This document shows positions 35,501 to 44,821 of a stretch of DNA of 64,000 nt, one piece after another. The notes under the pieces were generated by a model, which had not been told where the DNA came from, did not search any database, and saw only the letters and a program-made list of their open reading frames with translations. This DNA comes from Salinarimonas sp046292825. Its GTDB lineage: Bacteria; Pseudomonadota; Alphaproteobacteria; Rhizobiales; Beijerinckiaceae. Positions within the stretch are counted from its first letter, which is position 1, and every line of letters starts with the position of its first letter. A program made the position numbers and the translations under genes. The stretch spans positions 49,870 through 113,869 of the forward strand of contig NZ_JBKBQG010000008.1 in NCBI RefSeq assembly GCF_046292825.1, given 5' to 3'.

Positions 35501-37866
35501 GACCTGCGGAGATCCGGACCGGCGTCACGAAGCAGAGGGGGCGCACTCGCGAACGCGGCCTCGTCGGCGACGAGTTGGTCGAGCGAGAGGTAGTCCGTCG
35601 CGAGGAAGCCGAGCTCCTCCAGCCCCGGATGCGTGAAGCGCCAGCCACGCCGCTGATCGACCCAGAACCGGTGCAGGAGGACGGCGCGCAGATCCCGTTC
35701 CGCATTGATCAGGTTCGCGCCCTTCAGGCCGGGCTCGATGAGCCACTCGGAGAGGCGCTCCTGCCGATCGCGCGAAAAGCCGAGCGCCGCCTGCATCGCG
35801 GCGGCCGCCTGCGCTTCGTCGAGACCGTCCGCCCCGGCGCCGGCGAGGGCCGCGAGAATCGATGCCCGGAGTTGGCCGACGAAGACGAAATCGTTGAAAT
35901 GGCCCGCCTGGAGCGAGGCGTCCTGCCGATTGTCGGTGAAGCCGAGGAGCTTGCGGCTGCGTTTCGGCACCGCCGCCTCGTCGAGCCCGCTCATCCACCG
36001 CAAGATCGACGAGACGAGTACGGTCGTCGCCGAGCTGCGGCCTTCCGCCGACAGGCCGGCCAATCTGTTGATGTCTCGCCCGGCGCTGGTGTGAACGTCC
36101 CCGCAGGCGGGGCAGAACCGGAAGCGCCCCGGCAGGAACCAGAAGCGCTCGCCGGAGCCGACCACCCCACCCGTCGAGACACGCAGCTCGCGGGCGCGCG
36201 CTTTCCGATACGAGCTCTTCAGGCGGATCTCGCCTCCTTTCCGCTTCTCCTGCCAGGCCTCCGGATAGGTCTCGTCGCTCCCGTCGAACGCGAGATCGTC
36301 CGTCGCCGGCGTGAGGAAGCCGTAGGTCTCGCGCACCTCGTCGTCTTCCGGCTCGTCGTCGTCGACGCGGGCCTGATCGTCGATCGCACGCGCGATGATC
36401 TCCTTGCGGCCGTTCTCGTCGCGCAGCTTGACCGGGTGGAACTCCTGGCCGCAGGCGCGGCAGAAGTGGAGCGCGTAGAGGCGTTTCGACGAATCCTTGG
36501 GATCGAGGAGCTGACCGTCGACCTCGACGGCGCGCCTCCCCGGCGCGTCGACCGTCGTGTAGGCGCGGCCGGCGCCCGCGACGAACTGATGGAGCTTGAA
36601 GGCGAAGAACGCGCTCTCGCCGCCACCCGGAACGCGATCGCGCTCCTCGCGCGAGGCGACGAGAAGCAATCGCTCGAGCGCGTCGAGACACGTGGCCTCC
36701 GAGCGTCCGGCATCCGCCGCGAGCGCGCCGGCTGCTTCCTCGAGGGTGAGCGGACGCGCGCGCTCCCAGGCGCCGCTTTCCGAGCGCGAGAGGCCGAGCC
36801 GCGTTTCGACCCAGATGGCCAAGGGGTGATGCGCGAGCGCTTCGTCGCTCATGGCGTCCGGAAGGGGGGCGTCGATCGCGTTCCCGAGCTCGGCGCGCAC
36901 GCTTTCCGCGTCGCTTGTGTCGTCGGTGCGCCGACGCAGCGTCTCCACGACGACGCAATCCGGTGGGATCTGGGTTCCGAAAAGGCGCGACGCGACCTCG
37001 GCCACGACCGCGTCGCGGTCGGCTCGTCCACCCTCCGATGCCATGGTCGCCGAGGTTCCGATGCACCGGATCGCCCGTCCAGGCGCCTCGAGCCTCTCGC
37101 GGACGCGCCGCACGAGCATCGCGACATCCGCACCCTGACGGCCACGATAGGTGTGCAACTCGTCGAGCACGAGGAAATCGAGACCATCGCAATTGCGGAT
37201 GACGGCCATGTCGAGGTCGCTCTGCCGCGTCATCAACAGCTCGAGCATCATGAAGTTCGTGAGCAGGATGTCGGGCGGATCGCGCCTGATCCGCTCGCGC
37301 TCCTCCTGGCTCTCCTGACCGGTATAGCGGGCGAAGGTCACGCGCGGCACGCCCTCGCGCGGGCGCAGGAACTTCTCCAACTCGCCGAGCTGGCTGTTGG
37401 CGAGTGCGTTCATCGGGTAGACGACGATGGCGCGGGTCCGTGGCGGCTCCCCGGCCCGCTTGGCACGGATCGCCGCGTCGACGATCGGGATGAAGAAGCA
37501 GAGCGACTTGCCGGAGCCGGTGCCCGTCGTGACGACGAAGCTCTTGCGGGCCTGCGCCTTCACGATCGCCTCGCGCTGGTGCCGACGAAGCTTCAGCGAG
37601 GTGTCGGGATCGCCGGCTCCCGCGCGCGCGTCGAAGAAATACTCCGCACAAGCAGGGTCGAGCACGTCGGAGGCGACGAGATCCGAGACCGAGCCGCCGT
37701 CGGCATAATGCGGATTGAGCTGGACGAGCGGCTCCGGCCAGAACTTTCGGCCAGCGTAGTGAGCGTCGATGCCGGCCTTCAGGTCATGTGCCTTGACCTG
37801 TCCGAACGATCGCGAGAAGGAAGCGTACTCGGTCACGACGGCTCGGTCGAGATCGAAGATATCCAT
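32587..37866 (-). CDS. Large DEAD-type helicase with DUF1998-like C terminus (DruE/DISARM-like)
   Basis: A 1759-aa protein. N-terminal helicase core: TTGTGSGKSLCFFIPI (Walker A, about 117), VLDELHTYRGRQGAD (DExH variant, about 234), GTSATM (about 274), and second-lobe motifs ending in YAQRSGRAGRSGQAAL. Several zinc-like pairs follow the middle (HFCRACGQEF, FCPACGDVH, CAECGAAHEH, CHACGAPL), and the C terminus has CAAGCYRCLLSYYNQPDHER (about 1603-1622), the hallmark of DUF1998. Helicase plus DUF1998 in one chain of this size recalls Druantia DruE; in DISARM the same activities are split between DrmA and DrmB. The ATG follows GGGGAG and is the first gene of the block. Its promoter should lie just right of 37866. 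Confidence 0.82.
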   Translation of the reverse strand: MDIFDLDRAVVTEYASFSRSFGQVKAHDLKAGIDAHYAGRKFWPEPLVQLNPHYADGGSVSDLVASDVLDPACAEYFFDARAGAGDPDTSLKLRRHQREAIVKAQARKSFVVTTGTGSGKSLCFFIPIVDAAIRAKRAGEPPRTRAIVVYPMNALANSQLGELEKFLRPREGVPRVTFARYTGQESQEERERIRRDPPDILLTNFMMLELLMTRQSDLDMAVIRNCDGLDFLVLDELHTYRGRQGADVAMLVRRVRERLEAPGRAIRCIGTSATMASEGGRADRDAVVAEVASRLFGTQIPPDCVVVETLRRRTDDTSDAESVRAELGNAIDAPLPDAMSDEALAHHPLAIWVETRLGLSRSESGAWERARPLTLEEAAGALAADAGRSEATCLDALERLLLVASREERDRVPGGGESAFFAFKLHQFVAGAGRAYTTVDAPGRRAVEVDGQLLDPKDSSKRLYALHFCRACGQEFHPVKLRDENGRKEIIARAIDDQARVDDDEPEDDEVRETYGFLTPATDDLAFDGSDETYPEAWQEKRKGGEIRLKSSYRKARARELRVSTGGVVGSGERFWFLPGRFRFCPACGDVHTSAGRDINRLAGLSAEGRSSATTVLVSSILRWMSGLDEAAVPKRSRKLLGFTDNRQDASLQAGHFNDFVFVGQLRASILAALAGAGADGLDEAQAAAAMQAALGFSRDRQERLSEWLIEPGLKGANLINAERDLRAVLLHRFWVDQRRGWRFTHPGLEELGFLATDYLSLDQLVADEAAFASAPPLLRDAGPDLRRSAYRELLDFLRKGLAVETEGLDEHRLEALRSRSSAVHRAPWSMAREEEPRPARVMLLDPPKRRDVKIKDEALLLRGSARSLLGRRLRARSLWGTGVAEKDYDPLIEAMLEAAALYGLVTRTSSPFGDATGWRLQGNVVRFFRRTPGADAGRVPNPYFVALYTSLAETLASGGAVRMEGREHTAQVPGALREIREERFRYGDDDLRKLAERATQLRDLQEDDRFLPVLFCSPTMELGVDISALNAVYLRNVPPTPANYAQRSGRAGRSGQAALVLTYCAAQSPHDQYFFADQRAMVHGVVKPPALDLANEDLVTSHLAAIWLGSTGTELSSSVADVLDVAAEGQPLRDDLARELADPQVATRAAPRMERFLTQLEAELTPEKAHWFEGREETAHRAVESAFGRLERAFGRWRDLFRAANQQLQDAHRVISDHSAPPKEQAAAKNRYRQAAEQLELLKRQSTSQSGDFFTYRYLATEGFLPGYNFPRLPLMAYVPSGRDGASRQTFLQRARFLGISEFGPRSLIYHEGRAYRVAKAMLTPANRSGEGLAVRALQVCAECGAAHEHRSRETCHACGAPLSGAPIIRDAFRVENVETVPAERITINDEERQRQGFDIQTLFAWSSRGGRLDVRKATSRDGSDAVADLSFGPSATITRLNKGLRRRKDKADLGFWIDPRTGYWSKADDEDDGGAEADLAAKQKVVPFVEDAKNALLLRPAGTLMGLSDNGMATLQHALLRGIETTFQLEQGEVLAEPLPAREDRRCILLYEATEGGAGVLSRLIGEPDALARAARAAISIMHLDTPADLAGATADDLAERSDACAAGCYRCLLSYYNQPDHERIDRREASVRNALLHLARGRVTPVRRAEEVGGSASRERGAPGPEDGASATDAPAWLLDALDERALPRPDREPLMCEGIAVIVWSEHCVALLPAESPENLIPALVRRGFDPVRLGAGGLDAALDRLASLLPTVTS

Positions 37867-38204
37867 CCGCTCCCCGCCTTTTTCTGTTGTTTGTTCGTCC
37901 TGGGGCGTATCCTACGCTGTCGGTCGGGAGCCGCCAAGGCGGGAATGACGCGCAAGGACAGGATCGCGTCGTGTCATCTCAAATTCGGGATCTCCCGCCC
38001 GGCGTGAACACCGCACGCGAAAGGGATCATCATCCCCGCGCTAGGCTTGGCAGCGTGGGGCGGGAGCGGCAGGATCGCGAGCCCGAGGGTTGGCCTTTGG
38101 AGCGTCTGGGAAGCGTCCGCGCGCACCTGAAGGGCTCGTACCCTTTGGTACGCGCTCTGGCGCAGAATGCGGCGCGAATGGATTGGTTCGCGGCTTCGGA
38201 GAGG
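37867..38204. other. 338-bp gap at the head of the defence block
   Basis: No gene recognised. It should carry the promoter for the minus-strand defence genes and includes the lost 5' part of the serine recombinase remnant that follows; no catalytic domain of a recombinase can be read in any frame. Confidence 0.4.
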
Positions 38205-39294
<1,090 letters not shown>

Positions 39295-39310
39295 AAGCGT
39301 AAGCCCATTC

Positions 39311-39445
39311 TTGGCACAAACCGCCAACAACTCTCAACAGCCATCCCGCTGAAATAGCTTGATTTTCGGATTGAGCTCTTCAGGCTCTTATTGAGGTTTT
39401 TTGCTTCTCAGTGCGCCAAAAGTGTGCCAAAAACGATTTGGCACA
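39311..39445. promoter_or_regulatory. Repeated TTGGCACA motifs beside the attachment site
   Basis: A perfect inverted repeat TGTGCCAAA (39423-39431) and TTTGGCACA (39437-39445) lies here, with a related GTGCGCCAAAA just before it and another TTGGCACA at 39311-39318. Their position between the tRNA core and the integrase gene fits arm-type integrase or excisionase binding sites; the inverted repeat could equally be an operator for the integrase gene. Confidence 0.45.
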
Positions 39446-39486
39446 TCTGCGCCACCCCTCTCTTCCTCGTGTTCCCGAGGCACACC

Positions 39487-40620
39487 ATGGCGACCATCCA
39501 GAAGCGTGAAGGCAAGAAAGGCCCGTCCTATCGGGTCATGGTTCGGATGAAGGGTTTCCCCGACCAGGTCCGCACCTTCAAGCGGCTGACGGACGCCAAA
39601 CAGTGGGCATCGGACACCGAGAGCGGCATCCGCAAGGGTGAATTCAAGAACGTCGTCCGCACGGCCGCCAGCAAAACACTCCAGGATGTGATCGACCGCT
39701 TCCGGAAGGAAGTGTTCGTCCACCGGGCGGAGAGCACCAAGCGGGCGGAAGGCTCGTTCCTCGCCTACTGGGAAAAGACCCTCGGGCAGTACTCCCTCGC
39801 CTACATCACCGCCGACATGGTCAGCGACAAGCTCGCTGAGCTTGCCGCCGCCGGCGATGGTCGGCGCAAGCCACCGGAGGAAGGCGAAGAGGCCAAAGCG
39901 CCGAAGGCGGTGCCCAAGCCTAAGAGCCGCAAGACCATGAAGCACTACCGCGACATGCTGGCGGTGCTATTCAAGTACGCGGTCCAGTGGGGCTGGACGG
40001 GGTCGAGTCCGCTGGATGGTGTAAACCGGATCACCAAGATCAGGAACGAGCGGATGCGCTACCTGAGCGATGCCGAGCGCAAGCGCCTGCTCGATGCCTG
40101 CAAGGCCAGCGACAACGAGCACCTGTATCCCGTGGTGGTGTTCGCGCTCTCCACCGGCGCGCGGAAGAGTGAAATCCTCGGCCTGACGCTGGCCGATCTC
40201 GACCTCGACCGTGACACGGCTGTGCTGCGCGATACCAAGAACGGCGACACGCGGGCAGTGCCGGTCGTCCACCACCTGCGCGACGTGCTCGAAGGTCAGG
40301 TCGAGAAGGTGAACAGTATCTATAAGGAGCTGGGCTCACCGCCGGGGCCGCGCTGGCTGTTCCCGCGCCGCGACGGCGAAGCGCCGATCGACATTCGCAC
40401 GGCCTGGGAGAACGCCCGCGACGCGGCGGAGATCGCCGACTTACGCTTCCATGACCTCCGGCACTCGACGGCCAGCTATCTGGCCATGAATGGAGCCAGC
40501 CTCGTCGAGATTGCCGAAATCCTCGGCCACCGGACGCTCCAGATGGTCCGGCGGTATGCCCACCTCTCCGAGAGTCACGTCAAGGGCGTGGTCAAGGAAT
40601 TGAACGAAAAGATGTTCTGA
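39487..40620 (+). CDS. int: Tyrosine-type site-specific integrase
   Basis: A 377-aa phage-type integrase. N-terminal arm-binding part (IQKREGKKGPSYRVMVRMKG), SAM-like core-binding domain (about 70-175), and catalytic domain with Arg in STGARKSEILGL (about 222), HDLRHSTASYLA (about 322), LGHRT (about 345) and the nucleophile Tyr in RRYAHLSESH (about 356). It integrates the element at tRNA-fMet, whose 3' half lies 190 bp upstream. The ATG at 39487 is chosen over an upstream alternative because homologous integrases begin at MATIQKR and a GAGG precedes it. Confidence 0.93.
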   Translation: MATIQKREGKKGPSYRVMVRMKGFPDQVRTFKRLTDAKQWASDTESGIRKGEFKNVVRTAASKTLQDVIDRFRKEVFVHRAESTKRAEGSFLAYWEKTLGQYSLAYITADMVSDKLAELAAAGDGRRKPPEEGEEAKAPKAVPKPKSRKTMKHYRDMLAVLFKYAVQWGWTGSSPLDGVNRITKIRNERMRYLSDAERKRLLDACKASDNEHLYPVVVFALSTGARKSEILGLTLADLDLDRDTAVLRDTKNGDTRAVPVVHHLRDVLEGQVEKVNSIYKELGSPPGPRWLFPRRDGEAPIDIRTAWENARDAAEIADLRFHDLRHSTASYLAMNGASLVEIAEILGHRTLQMVRRYAHLSESHVKGVVKELNEKMF

Positions 40621-40671
40621 GGCATAGATGAGGCTTCCTGCTGTTTATAGGCCCCGAACCATGAGGTTAAC

Positions 40672-40893
40672 ATGGTGGACTACAGGGACCTCGCTACCGT
40701 GAAGCAGGTTGCGGCGGATTCGCCGGTCATCACGGAGCACACGTTGCGCTGGTGGATATTCCATGCGGAGACGAATGGACTGAAGCCCGCGCTGCTGAAG
40801 ATCGGTGGCCGGGTCTACATCGACCGCGCCGAATTCAACAAGTGGCTGGAGGGCCAGCGTCTGGCTCCCAAGCCGTTGAAGCCCGCGGCCTGA
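40672..40893 (+). CDS. Excisionase-like small DNA-binding protein, 73 aa
   Basis: A small protein with a MerR/Xis-like winged helix: VKQVAADSPVITEHTLRWWI then KIGGRVYIDRAEFNKWLEGQ, the shape of excisionases that bend DNA for element excision. It follows the integrase by 51 bp on the same strand and a terminator lies 24 bp after its stop, so integrase and this gene probably form one unit. It might alternatively regulate the element's transcription. Confidence 0.7.
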   Translation: MVDYRDLATVKQVAADSPVITEHTLRWWIFHAETNGLKPALLKIGGRVYIDRAEFNKWLEGQRLAPKPLKPAA

Positions 40894-40916
40894 CACGGCC
40901 TTGATCGACGACTGGA

Positions 40917-40941
40917 GCCCCGCCGCGAGGCGGGGTTTCTT
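40917..40941 (+). terminator. Intrinsic terminator after the excisionase-like gene
   Basis: Stem CCCCGCC (40918-40924) with GGCGGGG (40929-40935), loop GCGA, then TTTCTTT. It ends the integrase unit and also separates it from the convergent NERD gene. Confidence 0.75.
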
Positions 40942-40962
40942 TGTGGTTGCGTAAAAACTCAG

Positions 40963-41850
40963 CTACTTTCGTCGCGAGTAGGATTTGAACTCCGGAACCG
41001 GATCAACTTTCTGCCCAGACCTGTCGAGCAATCCGAGCCGTTGAAGTCTTGCCTTAATTCCACCTAAGCGCCTTTCCATGATTTCTGCGATTTTTTGAAG
41101 GTCCGGGTTCGCCAGATAGAGATTATATAAGTACCTTTCGTCGTCCATCGTCCAAGGTTTCCCGTGGTTCGTGGGTTCTTCGTCGCGTGAAATTGATTGT
41201 GTAATCTCACCGAGCGGGACTCCAGTTATTTCTTCGAGTTCTTCTCCAGCATCTAATTCCTCGTTGCTTAAGACCGCAGTAGCAAACTTGAACCAAATTT
41301 GCTCAAATTCTCGCTTCGAGATACGATTAACATATCCATCGCGCTCACGAACTGGAATTGCTGACCGAATGTAATTGCGGATACCTCCTTCGATTGCAGT
41401 GTGGTCAATGATTCCATGTAGACCCGTTAGCCTGTTTCGCTCGAATCTGAGGAGCGAGTCCGGCACAGCAAGAAGATGATAGAACGGTACGCCATTGTGT
41501 TCGGTTTCAAACCGGACATCGCGGAAGATGCGAGCCGATACAACCCGCTGAAAATTGATCTGTCGATCGACTTCGTTATCAATGCACTCGCCGTCTCGTC
41601 GCCAAACTGATCCTGATCTGACCTGAGCTCCACCCTTCAACTCGATGAAAATGACGCCTCGCGATTCATCGACTATCACGAAATCAATGTCCCGTTTTTC
41701 GTTAGGCTCGGTGAATACCGGAGAATAAAAGACCTGAACGGCGTCAACATCAATATATTCTTTCGATAATTCATTAAAGAATGAAAGCTCAGCTCTATAC
41801 TTCGGGTTCTTTAGCCTCTTGGCTGGAAAATTTGATGGGAATATTTTCAT
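40963..41850 (-). CDS. NERD nuclease-like protein with SANT/HTH-like C terminus
   Basis: A 295-aa protein. The N-terminal part has the NERD/PD-(D/E)xK core: KRDIDFVIVDESRGVIFIEL followed by KGG (about 52-74). The C terminus, KPWTMDDERYLYNLYLANPD then LQKIAEIMERRLGGIKARLQ (about 230-270), resembles a SANT/Myb-type or HTH DNA-binding module. NERD proteins occur in defence and DNA repair contexts. The gene is clearly richer in A+T than its surroundings, so it is probably a recent arrival. It stands alone, convergent with the integrase unit and downstream of the restriction operon on the same strand, with an AT-rich 113-bp gap holding its own promoter. Confidence 0.7.
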   Translation of the reverse strand: MKIFPSNFPAKRLKNPKYRAELSFFNELSKEYIDVDAVQVFYSPVFTEPNEKRDIDFVIVDESRGVIFIELKGGAQVRSGSVWRRDGECIDNEVDRQINFQRVVSARIFRDVRFETEHNGVPFYHLLAVPDSLLRFERNRLTGLHGIIDHTAIEGGIRNYIRSAIPVRERDGYVNRISKREFEQIWFKFATAVLSNEELDAGEELEEITGVPLGEITQSISRDEEPTNHGKPWTMDDERYLYNLYLANPDLQKIAEIMERRLGGIKARLQRLGLLDRSGQKVDPVPEFKSYSRRK

Positions 41851-41963
41851 TTACTCTTACGCATTTAGTTTTTCTCTATAATACGGAATCTCTCCACCAC
41901 GAGATAGAAAAATATTTGATACTGGCTGTCTGGCGATGCCTCGCCTTGTATTGTGCTCATTTG

Positions 41964-44819
41964 CTATGTCGTTTCGGCGTGCTCGTTACTGTGACTGAGG
42001 CCTTTCTCGCTCAGAGTGTATCGGGACATCAGATCGGCATCCACCGACCGGGTGTGCGTCGCCATCAATCCACTGATCGTGGCGTTCGGCAGTACAGCGG
42101 TTTCGGGGACAAGCAAGTAGGACCACGGCTTGTCGGCCGTGCCTTCGCCGTTCGCACGGTTGGCGATGTGGCACCACAGGGCGGCGGCATCGGCTTTCCT
42201 GACAACCAGGGGGTTGGTCATCTCCGATGCGCGTTTCGTCTCGATGATGAGCTTGTCCGTCTTGGTCTCGACGACGAAGTCGGGCTGGTAGGGCGCGTTG
42301 TCCTCGTCATAAATCTTGAACTGGTTCGGCCCCGGCTTCATCCAAAGCTGCACGGAGGGGTCCTGCTCCAGGATGGCCGCCATCCGCCGCTCGGGGTCGG
42401 AATCGAACTTGGCCATGTTGTAGCAGGACTTCTCGAAGCCGACGAAGATGAAGCGCTTCATGTCGCTCAGGCGTTCGGGCGGGCTGCGATAATCACGCAT
42501 TGCGTCCTTTCCGCTGCCATCGAACGTCTGCGGCTTGAGCTGATCGAAGGCGGACACCCGCGTGACGCGGTAATTGGTCTGCTCGCGCCACATGTGGAGT
42601 TTCATCTGGGCGACGAGGGCTTCGGCGATCTGGCGCGCATGGCCCTGAAGGATCGAGCGCACCTGCTCGTCATCCGCATGCTTCGCCCGGAAGTGGGCGA
42701 CCACCTGACCGGCCAGGTCATAGAGGATGGCGGCATGGGCGTCGTAGTCGATCTCGGGCACGTCGATCAGCTTGGCGACGACATAATCCTCCAGCCGCGA
42801 CGGCGTTTCGCCGCCTGCATCGCCGGAAATGACGCTGCGCTCCTCCGTCCGGAGGATCTGGATCAGCAGCTCGCGCGAGAGCGGCTGATAGTTCCAGGAC
42901 TTCAAATCGACGTCGAAGCGCCGGAAGCCGAAGGAGACATGCTGCTCGGGCGTGATCGTCAGCATGGGGATGGCGATCGTCCGCTGGACGAACTGTTTGC
43001 AGACCTCCGCCGCCACGGCCTTGGCCTGTTCCGCCGTCATCGTCGAAAGCAAGCCTTCCTCGAACTTCTGGGCGGCCATCGCCGCTTCCGCGATCCGCTG
43101 CACGACCTTCGGGTCTTCGAGATCCCTGATCGAGGACACCTGCTTGCTGATCTGCGGCAGGACGACGTTGAGGACGGTCTTGGCCAGCCCGATCTCCTCG
43201 GGCTTGTCATACTTGAACGGGGGCGCGGTCGGCGTCTCGAATCGTGGCGGGGTCACCGCCACGCCACCCTTCACGGACGACGCGTCCGGCGCGGCCGTTG
43301 CGGCCTGTGCGCCCTCAGCCGCTTGTAGAACCATCTGCTCGACCAGCGACGGCGCGGTCACCATGATGGGCTTCGAGGCGGGAATGTCGCCGCCCTCGCC
43401 GATCGTCACCGCCTTCAGCTTGCGTGTGACGCCGTTGTCTTCCTTCGCCTTCTCGATCAGCTCGTTGAATCGCTCATGGGCGATGACGGTGAGGGTATCG
43501 ACGACCTCGACACCTGTGCGCTTGCCGTAGGGCAGCCGCAGGCCGCGCCCGAGGGTCTGCTCGGTCAGGATTTCGGACGCCGAGGCCCGGAGCGGCACGA
43601 TGGTGAAGAGGTTGGTGACGTCCCACCCTTCCTTCAGCTTGTTGACGTGGATGACGATGTCCGTGTCGCCGCTTTTCTCGATGTTCAGAAGGCGCTGCGC
43701 GTTCTCGTCGCTTTCCTCGCCGGTCAGCTTTGAATGGATTTCGATCACGCGGCCCTTGTAGCGCCCGTCGAAGAACTGGTCGGACTGGACGAACTCGTTG
43801 ACTTGCCGGGCATGCGTCGTGTCCTGCGTCACCACCAGCATGAACGGGCGCACCACATGGGTCTGGTGCTGCAAGGCGTAGGTCTCCAGCGCGACACGCA
43901 CATGCTCGTGGTAATTGACGCCGTCTTCGAGCTTGATCCGCTCAAGCGTCGCCTCATCGACCGATTTCGGGTTGAAATTGGCTCGCGTGCCGACGGCTGG
44001 CTCCTTGACGTAGCCATCCTCCATCGCGTCCGGCAGCTCGTAACGATAGACGACGTTCTTGAACTCGGCCGAACGCGCCCCGACGCTCTTCGGTGTCGCG
44101 GTTACCTCCAGGCCGAGGATCGGCTTCAGCTCGGCGATAGCCTTGGCGCCAGCGGACGCGCGGTAGCGATGCGCCTCGTCCATCAGCAACACAAGGTCAT
44201 CGAGGCCGGAGAGGTAGGCGAAGTAGCTGTCCCCGATGTATTCCTGAAGACGCTTGATGCGAGGAGAATTGCCGCCACGAACCTCGGAGTTGATCTTGGA
44301 AATGTTGAAAATGTTGATGATCGCGCCCTCGCGGCCGAACAGGTCGGTGCCGCGAACGCCGCGCCCTTCCTCGTAGTTTTCGGCGTTGACGATCAGTGGC
44401 GCCTGATGCGCGAAAGCCTCGATCCCCCGGAACACGTATTTCGGGCTGGTCGGCTGGAAGTCGGCGAGGAGCTTCTCATAGATCGTCAGGTTCGGGGCCA
44501 GAACGAAGAAGTTCCGGCTCTTTCCGATCATGTACAGGTAGCTGATGAACGCCCCCATCAGCCGCGTCTTGCCGACGCCGGTGGCGAGCGCGAAGCAGAT
44601 CGAGGGGAAGTCCCGCTCGAACTCCTCGAACCGGGCATCGGGCATCGGCCCATAGACTTGGCGCACGGCTTTTCGCGCGGCCTCCACATTGGTATCCTTC
44701 GACGGGGCGATCAGGTCGACGATATCGTCGAGCCGCCGCAGAGCTTCGGCCTGCGGCTTGCGCAACGACAGGCGTTGGGTGATCTGGGTGACGGCGCGCT
44801 TGGGATCGACAGTCTGCAT
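41964..44819 (-). CDS. Type III-like restriction subunit (helicase-nuclease), Res
   Basis: A 951-aa restriction subunit. Helicase motifs: FALATGVGKTRLMGAFISYL (Walker A, about 82), LLMDEAHRYRAS (about 213), VTATP, and ASEILTEQTLGRGLRLPYGK (motif VI). Near the C terminus YQPDFVVETKTDKLIIETKR (about 845-864) is the PD-(D/E)xK nuclease core. It should work with the methylase encoded just before it (2-bp gap) to cut unmethylated DNA after ATP-driven movement. The length and single-chain layout fit type III Res enzymes, although the accompanying SNF2 helicase is not part of classical type III systems. Confidence 0.88.
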   Translation of the reverse strand: MQTVDPKRAVTQITQRLSLRKPQAEALRRLDDIVDLIAPSKDTNVEAARKAVRQVYGPMPDARFEEFERDFPSICFALATGVGKTRLMGAFISYLYMIGKSRNFFVLAPNLTIYEKLLADFQPTSPKYVFRGIEAFAHQAPLIVNAENYEEGRGVRGTDLFGREGAIINIFNISKINSEVRGGNSPRIKRLQEYIGDSYFAYLSGLDDLVLLMDEAHRYRASAGAKAIAELKPILGLEVTATPKSVGARSAEFKNVVYRYELPDAMEDGYVKEPAVGTRANFNPKSVDEATLERIKLEDGVNYHEHVRVALETYALQHQTHVVRPFMLVVTQDTTHARQVNEFVQSDQFFDGRYKGRVIEIHSKLTGEESDENAQRLLNIEKSGDTDIVIHVNKLKEGWDVTNLFTIVPLRASASEILTEQTLGRGLRLPYGKRTGVEVVDTLTVIAHERFNELIEKAKEDNGVTRKLKAVTIGEGGDIPASKPIMVTAPSLVEQMVLQAAEGAQAATAAPDASSVKGGVAVTPPRFETPTAPPFKYDKPEEIGLAKTVLNVVLPQISKQVSSIRDLEDPKVVQRIAEAAMAAQKFEEGLLSTMTAEQAKAVAAEVCKQFVQRTIAIPMLTITPEQHVSFGFRRFDVDLKSWNYQPLSRELLIQILRTEERSVISGDAGGETPSRLEDYVVAKLIDVPEIDYDAHAAILYDLAGQVVAHFRAKHADDEQVRSILQGHARQIAEALVAQMKLHMWREQTNYRVTRVSAFDQLKPQTFDGSGKDAMRDYRSPPERLSDMKRFIFVGFEKSCYNMAKFDSDPERRMAAILEQDPSVQLWMKPGPNQFKIYDEDNAPYQPDFVVETKTDKLIIETKRASEMTNPLVVRKADAAALWCHIANRANGEGTADKPWSYLLVPETAVLPNATISGLMATHTRSVDADLMSRYTLSEKGLSHSNEHAETT

Positions 44820-44821
44820 CC

